The notes: generated from the sequence alone by a model not told the origin. Shown: positions 43,651 to 53,942, counted from the stretch's first letter. The stretch: 64,000 bases of DNA from Blastobasis lacticolella (GCA_905147135.1 LR990054.1:16467001-16531000); one strand, 5' to 3'. Numbers and translations: made by a program.

Positions 43651-46600
43651 AAACCGATCCAGTTGCTGAAAAACGATATATTTTTGTACAGTGAAAGTTC
43701 TTCGCCCGTGGAGAATCCCAGACGCCTAAAAAGAGATGCACTGAGCATAATTTTCATTTGGACGAAACACCCGCAACTCTTTTCAATGGCGGAATTTTCA
43801 TCCGAGTGTTCCGAAGAAACAAAGGATGGCTTGAAAAACTGGATTTTGAGGGGACAATCACTTTAGTGTTTCATAGTTCTTGCTTTTAAGGCTGCGAGTT
43901 GAGGAGTCGCGAGGGGGTGCGGCTAGGGAGGGGTAATCACACCGCCTTGATTACAAGCATTGTCTCCCGGCGCTCCTTGCCTTAACCACCGGCTTTGTCC
44001 TGCCCCACCCCGACGTTTAATTGAGAGAATATTAAAAACTAGACGATGGTGAAACATTCTTAGAATGAGTAAAATACTGTGTAAGATCACAATGCAAATA
44101 GAAACCTAGGTACCTAACTACCCTCTTTTCCAGTCTTTTTAAATATTTGAAGCGCTCCGTAGATTTTTCTTCAGCATTTTAATTGAAAATGCATAATGCG
44201 CTTTCATAGCGCGAGTTCAAGACTCTTTAATTACTTACACAGGAAAGTTATGAAGTTGCAGACAGAGCGGATAAATTTAGAACAAATATCGATTTAGTTT
44301 CGTAAACAAAGCTTCACATCCTTGTGGGTATCCGCTATCGCAGTATCATCGAATATACGCGCTAAATATTAATGAAGTGATGCATATTATTTTGTAGCTT
44401 GGCAATCAGTGTACCGAATACTAACTAAACTAATGGGGCACGGTTCTACGTATTTAGGAATGCCAATAAATGATTCATTATTAACTTCATGATCGATCAT
44501 CATAAATTATATCGAAAATGATGCAAATCCAACTATATGAGCAAAATTATAACTATTATTTTATTATCTAATATAACTTGATATTGATATTCCCAAAGTA
44601 CACGAACCGCCTGACGGACTAAGTAGGTACCTAGTACCTACCTACATCTACTACCCCTTTCGCTAGTAAATTGGAAGTCCTTCAATCACGAAAAAACGAA
44701 GGTACCTATGAAAGAAGGAGCGAAGTACCTACATTCTCCTTGTCTCATAAGACTTCTTTAATTACCTACTCACATTATTATCTGCAACCTTTTAAATGCC
44801 AATAATTTGCTAGAATTAAAACCAATTGATAGCATAAAAAATAAGCACCCAAACAAGTGCCTAAAACATGAACACCTTCCAATACAAACTCCGAGACCGC
44901 TCGCCGATCGATCTGCAATCTCGTTGCGTCACCGACCGCCAAAAATCACGTGCAAAAAACGCCACGAAGGCCGCCCCAGCTGCAGGCCCGTTCACTTGCG
45001 ATTTCGTCCGACCAGATGATACATACCTACTTATGCAGTGGTAAAGTCAAACAGGTAATGCCGCTGCGACTTGCCATTGATTTGTTGTTGTGATCCGGCT
45101 GAGATATGACGCCGGTTTGCTGTTTGCTTGGTCATGCAGTGAACTGGTGATCGCTGTTTTCGGTTCGAGCGTTAGGTTCTGTTTGCCATCTTGTTTCTTG
45201 AGTCGTGAATCTTGTTTATGTTTGTGTTCAAGTTGGGGATGTGTTTTTCTTAAATATGTGTTTTGTTGGTATAATTTGTGTAAATGCTGATGAAAGTTTG
45301 GGGCATTTCCAAGACGGATTTTTACCTTGCATCCTAGGTTACCTATCTGGCGCCAGAACTTAGCTAATAGCTCGTATTTCAATTTCTTATTTATTTTTAG
45401 GTAGGAATGTGTTAAACAAATAACAAGTTACATATGTAGAGTCTCTCACATAATCTACTGTCAAAAATGAAATGTCAAAATCCTCCCCCAAAGTCCGTGC
45501 CAGTGTATATGTCCGGCTGCAGCATTGCGAGTCCACGACCCCGTTCGCAACCGATCGAATCGCATACCTAATTGCTGCGAAACTCCATATGTCTACGACA
45601 CGACTAATTGGCTTATCGATTCTGATAGAAGACAAAGACTTTGCGAGAACGCAACTCGGGAGCGAAGAGGCGTGCTGGCGGGTATCGATTGCTTGCAGTT
45701 TGACGCTTTGATGGGCTATAAGTATTAGCGGTTTCTATTACCAACCGTGTTTTATAGTTAGTTCAGAAGGCATCAACCTATCCAAAGCCATAAGATGAGC
45801 TAGCATCTCGATGGAGCGCTTTTATGCTGGTTTTGGGTAGATTGTATTGCTGTTTTCTGTACTGGATTTTGAAGGTAAATTGCGGTGCTGAAACGTATGG
45901 TAACGCCTTTTAGAATACACAAATCGTAGGGCTATTGGAAATATAGCGGCTGAAGGCTCAACACTCAATCCTGCTGCTACTCCTGTTTCGCCAGGATGTA
46001 CAGCGGCGACCCAAAGAGTTCGAGCGAGACACTCGGGTCTCGCCCAAAGGCAAGTTATATTTCTGTCTTGGTTCCCAACAATTTTTTTACGATGAAAAAG
46101 AATGAGGCAAGTAAAGACTAAACTTGCACACATGTAATATCTGCATACTTACCTATCGAAAAAATTTTCGACTTAATTTTTGTTACTATGTAACTGTTTT
46201 GGAACAGGATATTTGTTTCAATGTTCTAATCTACTGTTGATGGCTGTCATACATGTTTCTTGACAATTAACTAACGAGATCTTTCCAATCCGTCGTCATC
46301 CTGCAGATACGCCTGCCTGTGATCTAAGCGCCGGATCTCCTTGACTTTTGTTGACTTGACATTGATCTGAGAAGTTGTTTTGAACGAACGCTCGATACTG
46401 GTAGGTATGGGCTCTTATATTTAAATAAAATTTATTCCTTGCATAGGTAATACCACTGAATGCAAAGAATTTCACAACCGAATTGAGCGAGAATCTGGAG
46501 AATCCCGCTCTATAGAATCATAGTATTGTCGAACAGATAGTTCGGATAATGTTCCAAAACCCTAGAACATCGATTTAAAGGTCTTCAAAAAATTTGCCTA

Positions 46601-46712
46601 AACTAGAACTTACCCAAGAATTTGTCGAAATGACCTAAAAACTCTCACGCCCGTTCATGATTTGAATTTGATATAGGTTTTAAGACTTTCGTGGTTATTC
46701 ACTACACTTTCA
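43651..46712. other. No recognisable feature over 3 kb
   Basis: The 111-codon minus-strand frame at 45047-45382 is low-complexity (many K, Q, H, N) and unrecognised. TGGCGCCAGAAC at about 45350 resembles a primer-binding site but no LTR pair was found. Confidence 0.4.
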
Positions 46713-46713
46713 C

Positions 46714-46832
46714 TACACATATTATCGGGTTTGTTACCACGGTTAGTATTGTTTTTACCTCGATATTTCGACACAGTTGCATGCGTCATGGTCACGAGTT
46801 GACTGGTGGTAACAAACCCGATAATATGTGTA
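46714..46832. mobile_element. Palindromic element with ribozyme-like core (HH-3), copy 2, perfect 27-bp TIR
   Basis: TACACATATTATCGGGTTTG (46714 onward, 27 bp to 46740) is exactly inverted at 46806-46832. Between them lies the complement of the ribozyme-like core. Flanking CACTACACTTTCA at the left resembles AAAGTGTAGTGTAG beyond the right end of the 20.0-kb copy, so the ancestral element may extend further. No coding capacity. Confidence 0.88.
46757..46799 (-). ncRNA. Hammerhead-like motif, HH-3 copy 2 (intact core)
   Basis: Minus strand: ACTC, core GTGACCAT (46788-46795), stem II GACGCA/TGTGTC (46770-46787 with loop TGCAAC), GAAATATC (46762-46769), GAGGT. Stem I pairs CTC with GAG, where the 47.1-kb copy has CCC with GGG. 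Stem III is A-U, U-A instead of the A-U, C-G at 18.27 kb. These changes keep pairing, which supports an RNA fold. Activity not demonstrated. Confidence 0.55.
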
Positions 46833-47016
46833 TTGAATTTGACAGTTCTTTAAACAATCGCTCACAGCTGGATCCCTCGTACGTAGATAACTAGACAACG
46901 ACCATCGAGCTTAAAGAGTAGCTCTGAACGTGCCGAAGCGTCGGCTTCGGAAACGGATAGCCAAAACAAACACCATTGCAGCTTGCATCATAGGGTACGT
47001 TGCATAATCTATCTGG

Positions 47017-47038
47017 GTGCCCGGTAACGGGCACAATA
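47017..47038 (+). terminator. Hairpin followed by AATAAA
   Basis: GTGCCCGGTAACGGGCACAA forms a perfect 7-bp stem with a GTAA loop and runs into AATAAAG. It could be a transcript 3' end, but no gene lies upstream. Confidence 0.3.
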
Positions 47039-47090
47039 AAGCTATCTCGAGCTATGATAGATGCCAAGTACTATATATATTATGCATACA

Positions 47091-47225
47091 TTTAAAGAGT
47101 ATGTTCTGGGTTTCCTACCGCGTAACTTTGTTGACGAGCAACCCGATATTTCGACGCAGTTGCATGCATCATGGTCACGGGACGAGGAAATGTGTGATAA
47201 TAACCGATATAGTCTAAAACATGTT
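47091..47225. mobile_element. HH-2 fold-back element, copy with reversed core
   Basis: Flanked by ATTATGCATACA (47079-47090) and ATTGTGCATAAA (47226-47237), 10 of 12 bases equal, a probable target duplication. Starts TTTAAAGAGTATGTTCTGGG and ends AATGTGTGATAATAACCGAT ... TAAAACATG, as in the 1.06- and 51.1-kb copies. The centre is in the opposite orientation to the 51.1-kb copy and the right arm is missing. Confidence 0.8.
47142..47181 (-). ncRNA. Hammerhead-like motif, HH-2 (intact core)
   Basis: Minus strand: CCC, core GTGACCAT (47171-47178), stem II GATGCA/TGCGTC (47153-47170, with one G-T pair) around loop TGCAAC, GAAATATC (47145-47152), GGG. All core positions match the 46.7-kb copy. 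Stem I is CCC/GGG. Candidate self-cleaving RNA of unproven activity. Confidence 0.55.
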
Positions 47226-47669
47226 ATTGTGCATAAAGTTTAAATAAGTACCTGCATATAACGGCGGATATAATACCCAAGCAATAACGCTTGCGTCGTG
47301 TTCCGGCTCGAAGTATGAGGTAGTCGGCAAAATTACCTCTAATTGAGCATGAGGCATTTCAGCTCACGCCTCACAGTGACAAGACATCGCATTTGCGTTT
47401 CTGCATTGTTGTTCCACATAGCGAGTTCGCAGATGTTATGTGCGATACGCTGCTTTCCATCAGGGTTGTCTGCCCATTCATCATTTGCATTACGCTTCTC
47501 TTGTTTCACTATTTATTAACTATGCTTGTCTAATATCTACACTTACATTATAAAGGGATAAATATTGGTAAGAAGGTATCATTTTTAAGTTTTGATGTTT
47601 GATGTAGGATATCTAATCTCCGAAACCGAAACTGAACCTAACTTTTTACAAATAAGAAGGATTATTTTG

Positions 47670-48152
47670 ACGACCTGAGTGGTTCGGTGGCCGTGTGGTG
47701 TCCGGCAGAGTGGAATAGCACCAACCCTTACACTTGTGGGTGCCGTACAAGGCGACTAATGTTTCCGAGGTAAATTATCTAGAGTCTCCGTAGGCTGGAA
47801 AATGGGCATGAGCGTTTTTCCATTGTTATATTTACAACACTGCGATCTCCAACTCGCCTGCCAAGCGTGGAGATTATGGCAATAACCTTCCCTTTCGTGG
47901 GAGAGGCCTTAAGTCCTGCAGTGGACCCTTATGGGCTGTGATAATGAGTGGTTCGGTTGGTTAACACGGTCTGCCAAGCAGAGGTTCGATTCCCAGCCCA
48001 GCCAAAGATGAATTTTAATTTCTGTCCAAGGTCTGGATGTAGTATGCATAAAGAGTATTTATAAAAGTGTTTATCAGTTATCTAACACCCATAACATAGG
48101 CTTTGCTTACTTTGAGGCTGGATGGCGCTGTGTGAATTTGTCCTAGCATATT
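47670..48152 (+). mobile_element. tRNA-Gly-like SINE (SINE-G), interrupted in its promoter by SINE-B
   Basis: The head continues from GAGTGGTTCGGT across the insertion to TGGTTAACACGGTCTGCCAA, then GCAGAGGTTCGATTCCCAGC with an exact B box GGTTCGATTCC. TCTGCCAAGCAGA resembles a glycine (GCC) anticodon arm. The body has GATGAATTTTAATTTCTGTC and ends ATCTAACACCCATAACATAG, GGCTGGATGGCGCTGTGTGA, as at 20.2 kb. SINE-B sits between its two A-box halves, so this copy could no longer be transcribed normally. Confidence 0.8.
47677..47957 (+). mobile_element. SINE-B with a perfect 12-bp target duplication
   Basis: GAGTGGTTCGGT at 47677-47688 and 47946-47957. The element (47689-47945) starts GGCCGTGTGGTGTCCGGCAG and ends GGGCTGTGATAAT. 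All consensus blocks are present, so this is a good reference copy. Confidence 0.93.
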
Positions 48153-48360
48153 TATTTTAATAACTTATTTATTACACCCGTCATGGCGCAGGGTAGTACT
48201 TTAGGTCTCGGATAAATAATAGGATCCTGCTCTCCGATAGTTATATGTACAGCTTTTTTACCTGGACGCGTTGAAAACCATGGATTGAAGATACTATTAG
48301 ATTTATAATAATAACTTGTCCGACAGAAAAAGTCGGAGCCACCAATTTTACATTTATTCA

Positions 48361-48562
48361 AATATCTTCCAAACTACTGAACCGATTTTAATGAACCAAA
48401 TCTTAACCATCTCGATTAAACTGGCTTTCAAATAAAGAAAACTACATCCAAATAGGTCCATCCGTTCGGAAGCTACGATGCCACAGACAGACACACCGTG
48501 ACACAGAGCCACAGCCACACATCAAACTCATAACACCCCTCTTTTGCGTCGGAGGTTAATCG
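48361..48562 (+). mobile_element. RTE-like repeat D, best copy
   Basis: CTACTGAACCGATTTTAATG, CATCTCGATTAAACTGGCTT, CATCCGTTCGGAAGCTACGA, TGCCACAGACAGACACACCG, then AACACCCCTCTTTTGCGTCG and GAGGTTAA. Confidence 0.8.
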
Positions 48563-48893
48563 CCATAGCTGTGAACCGGGGCCGGCGCGTCGAATCCACA
48601 TGCACTGCGAGCTGCGAGCATGTTTACTTTACTAATTGATTCGCTTGTCCGTTTGCTATTTCACACGCTGTGGAAACTGCAGGTTGTGCCGCTTGTTTTG
48701 TTGAAATAGGTGGAATGGGTTATTATGCGTGTTTTTGTAATGGAGTTTGTTTTTAATGCTGTTGTTGTGATCGCGCTGTAAGTGGGCATGGTTGTTTACT
48801 TGTGGCTCGTGATGATGCGTGGATTTCAAGTAACTTACCTAGTTAGGTACCTATATTTTTGTATAAGTACTTATATGTGTGTGTACTGTAACC

Positions 48894-48957
48894 AAAGAGA
48901 TTGGAATGCTAGCGACCTTCTTATGACCATGAAGGTCGCTAACATTCCAATCTCTTT
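48894..48957. ncRNA. Near-perfect 27-bp hairpin (candidate small-RNA precursor)
   Basis: AAAGAGATTGGAATGCTAGC + GACCTTC (48894-48920) is inverted as GAAGGTCGCTAACATTCCAA + TCTCTTT (48931-48957) around a 10-base loop TTATGACCAT. One difference (C-A on the plus strand, G-U on the minus strand). Length and loop fit a short miRNA- or siRNA-type hairpin; a miniature inverted-repeat element is the alternative. Confidence 0.5.
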
Positions 48958-49230
48958 TACTGTAACTGAGGGTTCCTAAATGAACATACATTTTTGACAT
49001 TAATTTTGGAATGAATTTGTATTTACTTTTGGGGAATCAATGAAATCTAATCTATGAAGTCTTTTTATGAAAAGGTAAGTATGATTGGTCAGGCAAGCAT
49101 GTACTGGTCATCGCATCTATAAATAATCCTCTTGGCGTCAATATCTCGGTCTCGATATGAGTTAAAATCAGAATAGTATGAAGCTTAGTCATGGTCCGCC
49201 CGCATAGTCATTTAGATACAAGGTCAATAA

Positions 49231-49340
49231 ACAGGTACACGGAGGTCAGATGGCAGTCGCTCCACTGCAATTACCCGATTTGAAAAATCCTGGATCATGA
49301 TCAGGACCCGCACGATATCACAACCGGGACATTACGGCAA
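49231..49340 (+). mobile_element. SINE-A 3' fragment
   Basis: CACGGAGGTCAGATGGCAGT, CGCTCCACTGCAATTACCCG, AATCCTGGATCATGATCAGG and CACAACCGGGACATTA. A short antisense tail piece (TCTTGGCGTCAATATCTCGG) lies just upstream at 49131. Confidence 0.8.
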
Positions 49341-50690
49341 AACGATGTAAGTAATGCCGTATTCTTCCGAACGTAGGACCGAAGATCTCGGAAGCGTCAC
49401 CCGTGACATTACCGTCACACTTTTCCGGGGTAACCACCGTGCCAGGTCGTCGTTAAACGTGGCACAAATTAGGAAATAATGAATATTCACCGCATGATAC
49501 CTACCTGCCGTGGTCTAGGCCCTATTTTTGAATAGCTCGTTACAGAGTCGAAGGGATTTCAATTTTGATTTTCGGCATAAAAAAAAAACTTTTTTTAAAT
49601 TACATTGGCATCACCTAAAGCGACCGGTTCAACAATATGGAAAATCAGCATAATGCATCAAAACATAAAATTTTACATACATACATTTCATCAAAATTAT
49701 CGACTCGAGGCGACCTTAAAAAATTGGGTCCTGCAATTTGATTCTCACGAATTTCGAGTAGTGCTTACAAAATTGTCACTCAACGCCTCAGAGCAATTGA
49801 AATATAAGTAGTTATTTTCTCTGTAATGGAAGGCTTTAAGACGAGAGATGAAATAAAAAATAAAAGTAGCTTAAATTCAGCATAAACGTCTTAACTCAAG
49901 AACTCATTTGTTGTGTTAAGAAAGATGTAAACAAGACATGGAACAGATAATCCGTTTGGGTTTAAGATACTTCTAATGTAGCTATGGAGATCGCTGCTAA
50001 AATAGGTTCTTGTAACTTACAGTTGGCGTGAATTAAGCCAGTATTTATTCGGTTTACCTAACAGAGGTCGACAAAACCGAAAAACGAGGAAAAATCGGAA
50101 GAGACAAATTGTCCAGCAGCAGCCAAACCTATCGTTGAATTTAGACGAGCAAAAATAAAAAGCAAGATAACATTATAAACACCAGCCAATAAAACCGAAG
50201 AGTTCCATCAAAAATCTTCGAGCGCACCGCACGGGCGCACAATAAAGCGTTCCCAGTTCAAATTCCAGAACAGAGTTTCGAATTCTGTTTATAAGTCTGG
50301 CCCGGGACTAGTATGACAAAGAACCCCAATAAAAACCCGGCTCCATACAGTTTTAGTGCGACTCCGGGCAAAAATATTCCCGCAGATATTGCCAGCATCG
50401 GATATTAAATTCAAAAATTCAATATCGCCGCTAGCTTCGCTAGGTTCCGTGCCAAACAATAACACGTGGGTTACGTAGATACATTTGCATATTAACGCGG
50501 GAAGCGATAGATTAAAAATCAAACATTAGACTGCCATAGTAGCTAGATTAGAATTCATTAAGAATTTACTTAAATCGTCATTGACATCACTGTAGCCCGT
50601 AAATCTAGTAGTGAACTACGAATGACTTACGAAGTCTACAAGGATTCATTTAACATAATCTCCAGCTCTACGCTTGCTCTACCCTTGAAG
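49341..50690. other. No recognisable feature
   Basis: A-rich runs at 49580-49605. Frames of up to 78 codons are unrecognised. Confidence 0.4.
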
Positions 50691-50890
50691 CAGGCAGTTG
50701 AGAGATCGTCGGAGGTGTCGTGGATGACAAGGCTTCGGCTGCTCTCATGACATCTCCATTCAGACGTCGTAGGAGCGCCGCGGGGTTTAGTGGGTAGACC
50801 GGCCAATACCGGGAGTCCCACACAGGCCCTTCGTCCCCCAACGGAGGGTATCGTGCGTAATGCAATCCACGAGTTAAAAAAAAAAAAAAG
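50690..50890 (+). pseudogene. LINE C-terminus and poly(A) tail (R1/I-type)
   Basis: The plus-strand frame from 50762 reads RRRRSAAGFSG, stop (TAG, 50795-50797), then TGQYRESHTGPSSPNGGYRA and a final TAA at 50858-50860. An arginine-rich end followed by a short G-P-S-S-P-N-G-G-Y tail is what I recall from lepidopteran non-LTR retrotransposon ORF2 ends. Upstream the frame shifts (KQAVERSSEVSWMTRLRLLS in another frame). A run of about 13 A starts at 50876. The copy is 5'-truncated and inactive. Confidence 0.7.
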
Positions 50891-51057
50891 GCAATTGAGA
50901 GATCGCAGAATTAAAAATAAGTACCTTCACTAGTAAAACACAGCCCATATCCTGGTCATGAACGTCCTAACTGGTATGCCTCGTACATTTACGACATCCG
51001 TAAGTATTGTGCTGCCATAATCTCGTAAACAAAACATCACTTTTTAAAATTAGTCGG

Positions 51058-51307
51058 AGCGTCGATATTTTAAGGGTATGCATCATATCATGGTCACAGG
51101 TCGTCCCGTTAAAGGTTTGTTCCGGGTTTCCTACCGCGTGCCTTTGTTTACGAGTACGATGTTCCGTCGTCCCGCGGCCATGATGCATGCAACTTGTCGA
51201 AATATCGGGCTACTCGTCAACAAAGGTCCGCGGTAGAAAACCCGGAACATACCCTTAAAATATGTGATAATAACCGCGATAGTTTAAAACATTATGAAGC
51301 GTCGATA
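51058..51307 (+). mobile_element. HH-2 fold-back element, longest copy, 10-bp target duplication
   Basis: AGCGTCGATA at 51058-51067 and 51298-51307 flanks the element. Left arm GTTCCGGGTTTCCTACCGCG then CCTTTGTTTACGAGTA pairs with right arm TACTCGTCAACAAAGG then CGCGGTAGAAAACCCGGAAC (about 45 bp). The ribozyme-like core lies exactly between the arms, so the arms would extend its stem I. Near the left end ATCATGGTCACAGGTCGTCC is a second, reversed, partial core. Confidence 0.88.
51171..51209 (+). ncRNA. Hammerhead-like motif, HH-2 (decayed core)
   Basis: CCC, GCGGCCAT (51174-51181; consensus GTGACCAT with two transitions), stem II GATGCA/TTGTC with a one-base deletion, GAAATATC (51199-51206), GGG. 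The 3' half is intact; the 5' core is mutated, so it is probably inactive. Confidence 0.45.
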
Positions 51308-52176
51308 GTTTTGGATTACGCGCCATTTTAACCGAAGTTCGTCTAAGAACGGACTAGACTGCCTATACGTGCATAAATCGAACTAGGTAGGCATTTGACC
51401 GCCCTCAGATAGTCTATGTCTACGTCTAGTCTAGACTAAGGCCTTGAAGGAAACAGGTGTTTGAACCAAACCACGGTATAGTAACTATAAGAACTTCAAT
51501 TGACCCCATATTCGGCGCATCAATACATAGTAACCCCATCTCATAGACAGACATGTCGAAACTGCGTTGCAAAACTGCGCCCACGCACAATATGTCGTAA
51601 CGGCGATGTTATCAATTACGCTCGGCGGGTGATTGACCGCGGGTTTACGCAAGACCAGTGAGTAGTGGCTAGCCGGTGGCGCCCTCGGATTCGGTACTAG
51701 GGATGCAGGAAGTGGCGAAAAGTATCGATAGATAATCATCCACCGTAGTGCATCGCGTACGGGTAAACGAGTTGGGACCGCGACTCGGCGAGAAGTGTAG
51801 GACTTTCGACTAGGTGAAGTGGATTTGCGAGCTGTAGGTGGATGGTGGATGTATAATCAAGGTGTATATGAAGAATGCGATGTTTTCTCTAGACTAGCTA
51901 CTTTAGAAACAACAGACTCAAGTGTATAGCTATATACGTAGCTATTGTTTGTAGTTGAGAGCAGCGGACTAGTATGAAATACAATAACAAATCCAGATCA
52001 AAACAAGCCCGTGGCAGCAGCGGTGTTGGTGTTGAATAGTATACCGTTTTCAACTTCTCAATTATTAACATCGATATATTGAAATTAAGCAAAACCTGAC
52101 CTGGAATAGATAACGTGCCGCCATATTGCAGAATTTTTTTAGAATGTTTTTCTTACTCTGGCAACAGCAAGTTACA
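51308..52176. other. No recognisable feature
   Basis: TCTAGTCTAGACTA near 51425 is a short palindrome. Nothing else was recognised. Confidence 0.4.
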
Positions 52177-52566
52177 GCGACAGTAGCTTCACCTTGACAC
52201 TCTTGAAAGACCTCATATTCCTGGTCAGACTTTACCCAAATATCGCAAAAAAATATCGACGCTTCGCACGAAAAACATCGACATTTCCCGCAGACCTAGT
52301 ACAGCCCAATAGCTCCACTATAACACTTGTCAGACCTCATAGGTATTCCTGGTCAGACTTTACCTGAAATTTCAAAAAAAGATCGACGCGTCGAACACAA
52401 AACACCGACATTCCCCGCGAACCTAGTACAGCGCCAATGGCTCCACCTTGGTACTCTTGACAGCCCTCATCGGTAGTAATAATCCCGGTCTTCACGCAAA
52501 TATTGCGAAAAAAGATCGCAACATCGAACGCAAAACATCGACATTTCCCGCGAACCTAGTCCGCAC
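52177..52566 (+). repeat. 127-bp tandem repeat, three units
   Basis: Each unit contains ATTCCTGGTCAGACTTTACC (or a variant), CGCAAAAAA-type A tract, ATCGACGC, AAAACATCGACATTTCCCGC and ends at ACCTAGTAC (about 52303, 52430 and 52563). Units are roughly 75-85% alike by eye. No coding; the frame at 52448 runs out of the array. Confidence 0.85.
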
Positions 52567-52841
52567 ACGATGCGTACGCGCCACTAGACACCGAATTGTG
52601 CCGAACGCGGTCGTCGGCCCCGTCATTAAGCCAATCAGCTTTGCCCAACTCCCGACAGCGATCGGCTGGCAAATTGTTTTACGACTGAATTTGTTAATTC
52701 AATTCGGGCGGGCTGATGGTCGAAATTATTTTGGACGGACTACTGTCCACGGGCGCTACGGCTAAATGGGCTCTACTTTTATAAGGAACAGATGACGACG
52801 TGATCAGAAATCATTAAAAAATAATAAGTTGTCAAATGAAA

Positions 52842-53130
52842 ATAAATTTTCATAACAAGCTTTTATTGCGCGTTATAGTAGCTACTCATCAAGAGCATTC
52901 CAAAGAGCCCAAACACGATTGGGTTATCTTATTGCGTTCATTAGTTCATCACCTTCCGACTCCATCATCAGACCAGCTCCATGGTACCATATTAATGTAT
53001 TGTGATCCAAGTTACATAGGTATACCAAATTTCAGCTCAATCGGATACCAACAAATGGTCGAAAAATAGTTTGCAAATTTTGACTGACAACTTACACACA
53101 TACGAACAGTGCAAGTTAAATAAAAGCTTG
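52842..53130 (+). mobile_element. RTE-like repeat (CCATCATCAGACCAGCTC type)
   Basis: GCTTTTATTGCGCGTTATAG, CATCATCAGACCAGCTCCAT, CCAAATTTCAGCTCAATCGG and GTGCAAGTTAAATAAAAGCT. I recognise this order of blocks from many lepidopteran genomes as the 3' end of an RTE-type LINE or its SINE. The first and last AAGCTTTTA/TAAAAGCTT pieces are inverted. Confidence 0.65.
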
Positions 53131-53149
53131 TACAAATAGGTAAGTATTA

Positions 53150-53400
53150 TTATTATGCCGTCAAGGGGTGCCAATCGGATCCCGGGCCTTTCAACCAGCT
53201 CCGGGTCTCCAGCGGAAGACCTTGGTTCACCTCGCTTCACTAACCTAACCTAACCTAACGAGTGGCGAGCACGTTGAGGTGCCGAAAATTCAACTAGCCT
53301 CAAAGTACGGTCACCCCATCCAGTTCTCACTCTCACGAACGTTGCTTAATCTTAGTTATTGGTCTCGCAAGCACGCTGCCATTAGACCAGTGACGCCGCT
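53150..53400 (-). mobile_element. 5S-rRNA-like SINE, copy 2
   Basis: Minus strand: AGCGGCGTCACTGGTCTAAT head, AAGATTAAGCAACGTTCGTG, ACTGGATGGGGTGACCGTAC (one extra G in box C, 53309-53323), AGTGAAGCGAGGTGAACCAA and a (ATA)n-type tail at about 53147. It contains four CCTAA units on the plus strand at 53241-53259. Confidence 0.78.
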
Positions 53401-53407
53401 TTACCTG

Positions 53408-53506
53408 CCGCGATCAGAAATACCTGCAAATCATGGACCATGATCAAGGCGGACCTCGGGCCCTCGCGTGCGAGAGCACAACCGGGACATTAACGCCAAG
53501 ACATTT
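53408..53506 (+). mobile_element. SINE-A 3' fragment
   Basis: TGGACCATGATCAAGGCGGA, CCTCGGGCCCTCGCGTGCGA and GCACAACCGGGACATTAACG. It directly follows the head of the 5S-like SINE. Confidence 0.82.
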
Positions 53507-53942
53507 AAACTGCTATATTTTTACCGACGCTTTCTACGGACTAGCTTGGCAAGGCCTAAACCAATATTTCGAAAGACGCTCGAACGTCACAGCTATCCTT
53601 AGTACCTATATTACAATATCTACATCTCCCAGTGTTATTTAAAATACCTACAATCAATTACAGAGGCAAGCAAACAAGCAAACGATTAAATTAGCCGCGC
53701 TAGATAATGTTTTTCACACACGGCATTGGCGCCCCGCTGGCCAATGAACCCTGACTAAAATAATACAAGAATTTTAAAATATTCATTCAACACCGACTCG
53801 TTATCACGAACGTAAACAGAAAGCAGTTATCCAATTATATAATAACTGGCGATTTGTTTAAACAATGTACCTATCTGTGTAGTAAAAAATATAAAAAAAA
53901 CATAGGTACTTTGTGCATTTGTGCGTGTATTTATAATGTTAC

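Noticed and set aside
45345..45365. TGGCGCCAGAAC as an LTR-retrotransposon primer-binding site
   Set aside because: No long terminal repeat pair, polypurine tract or gag/pol similarity was found nearby.
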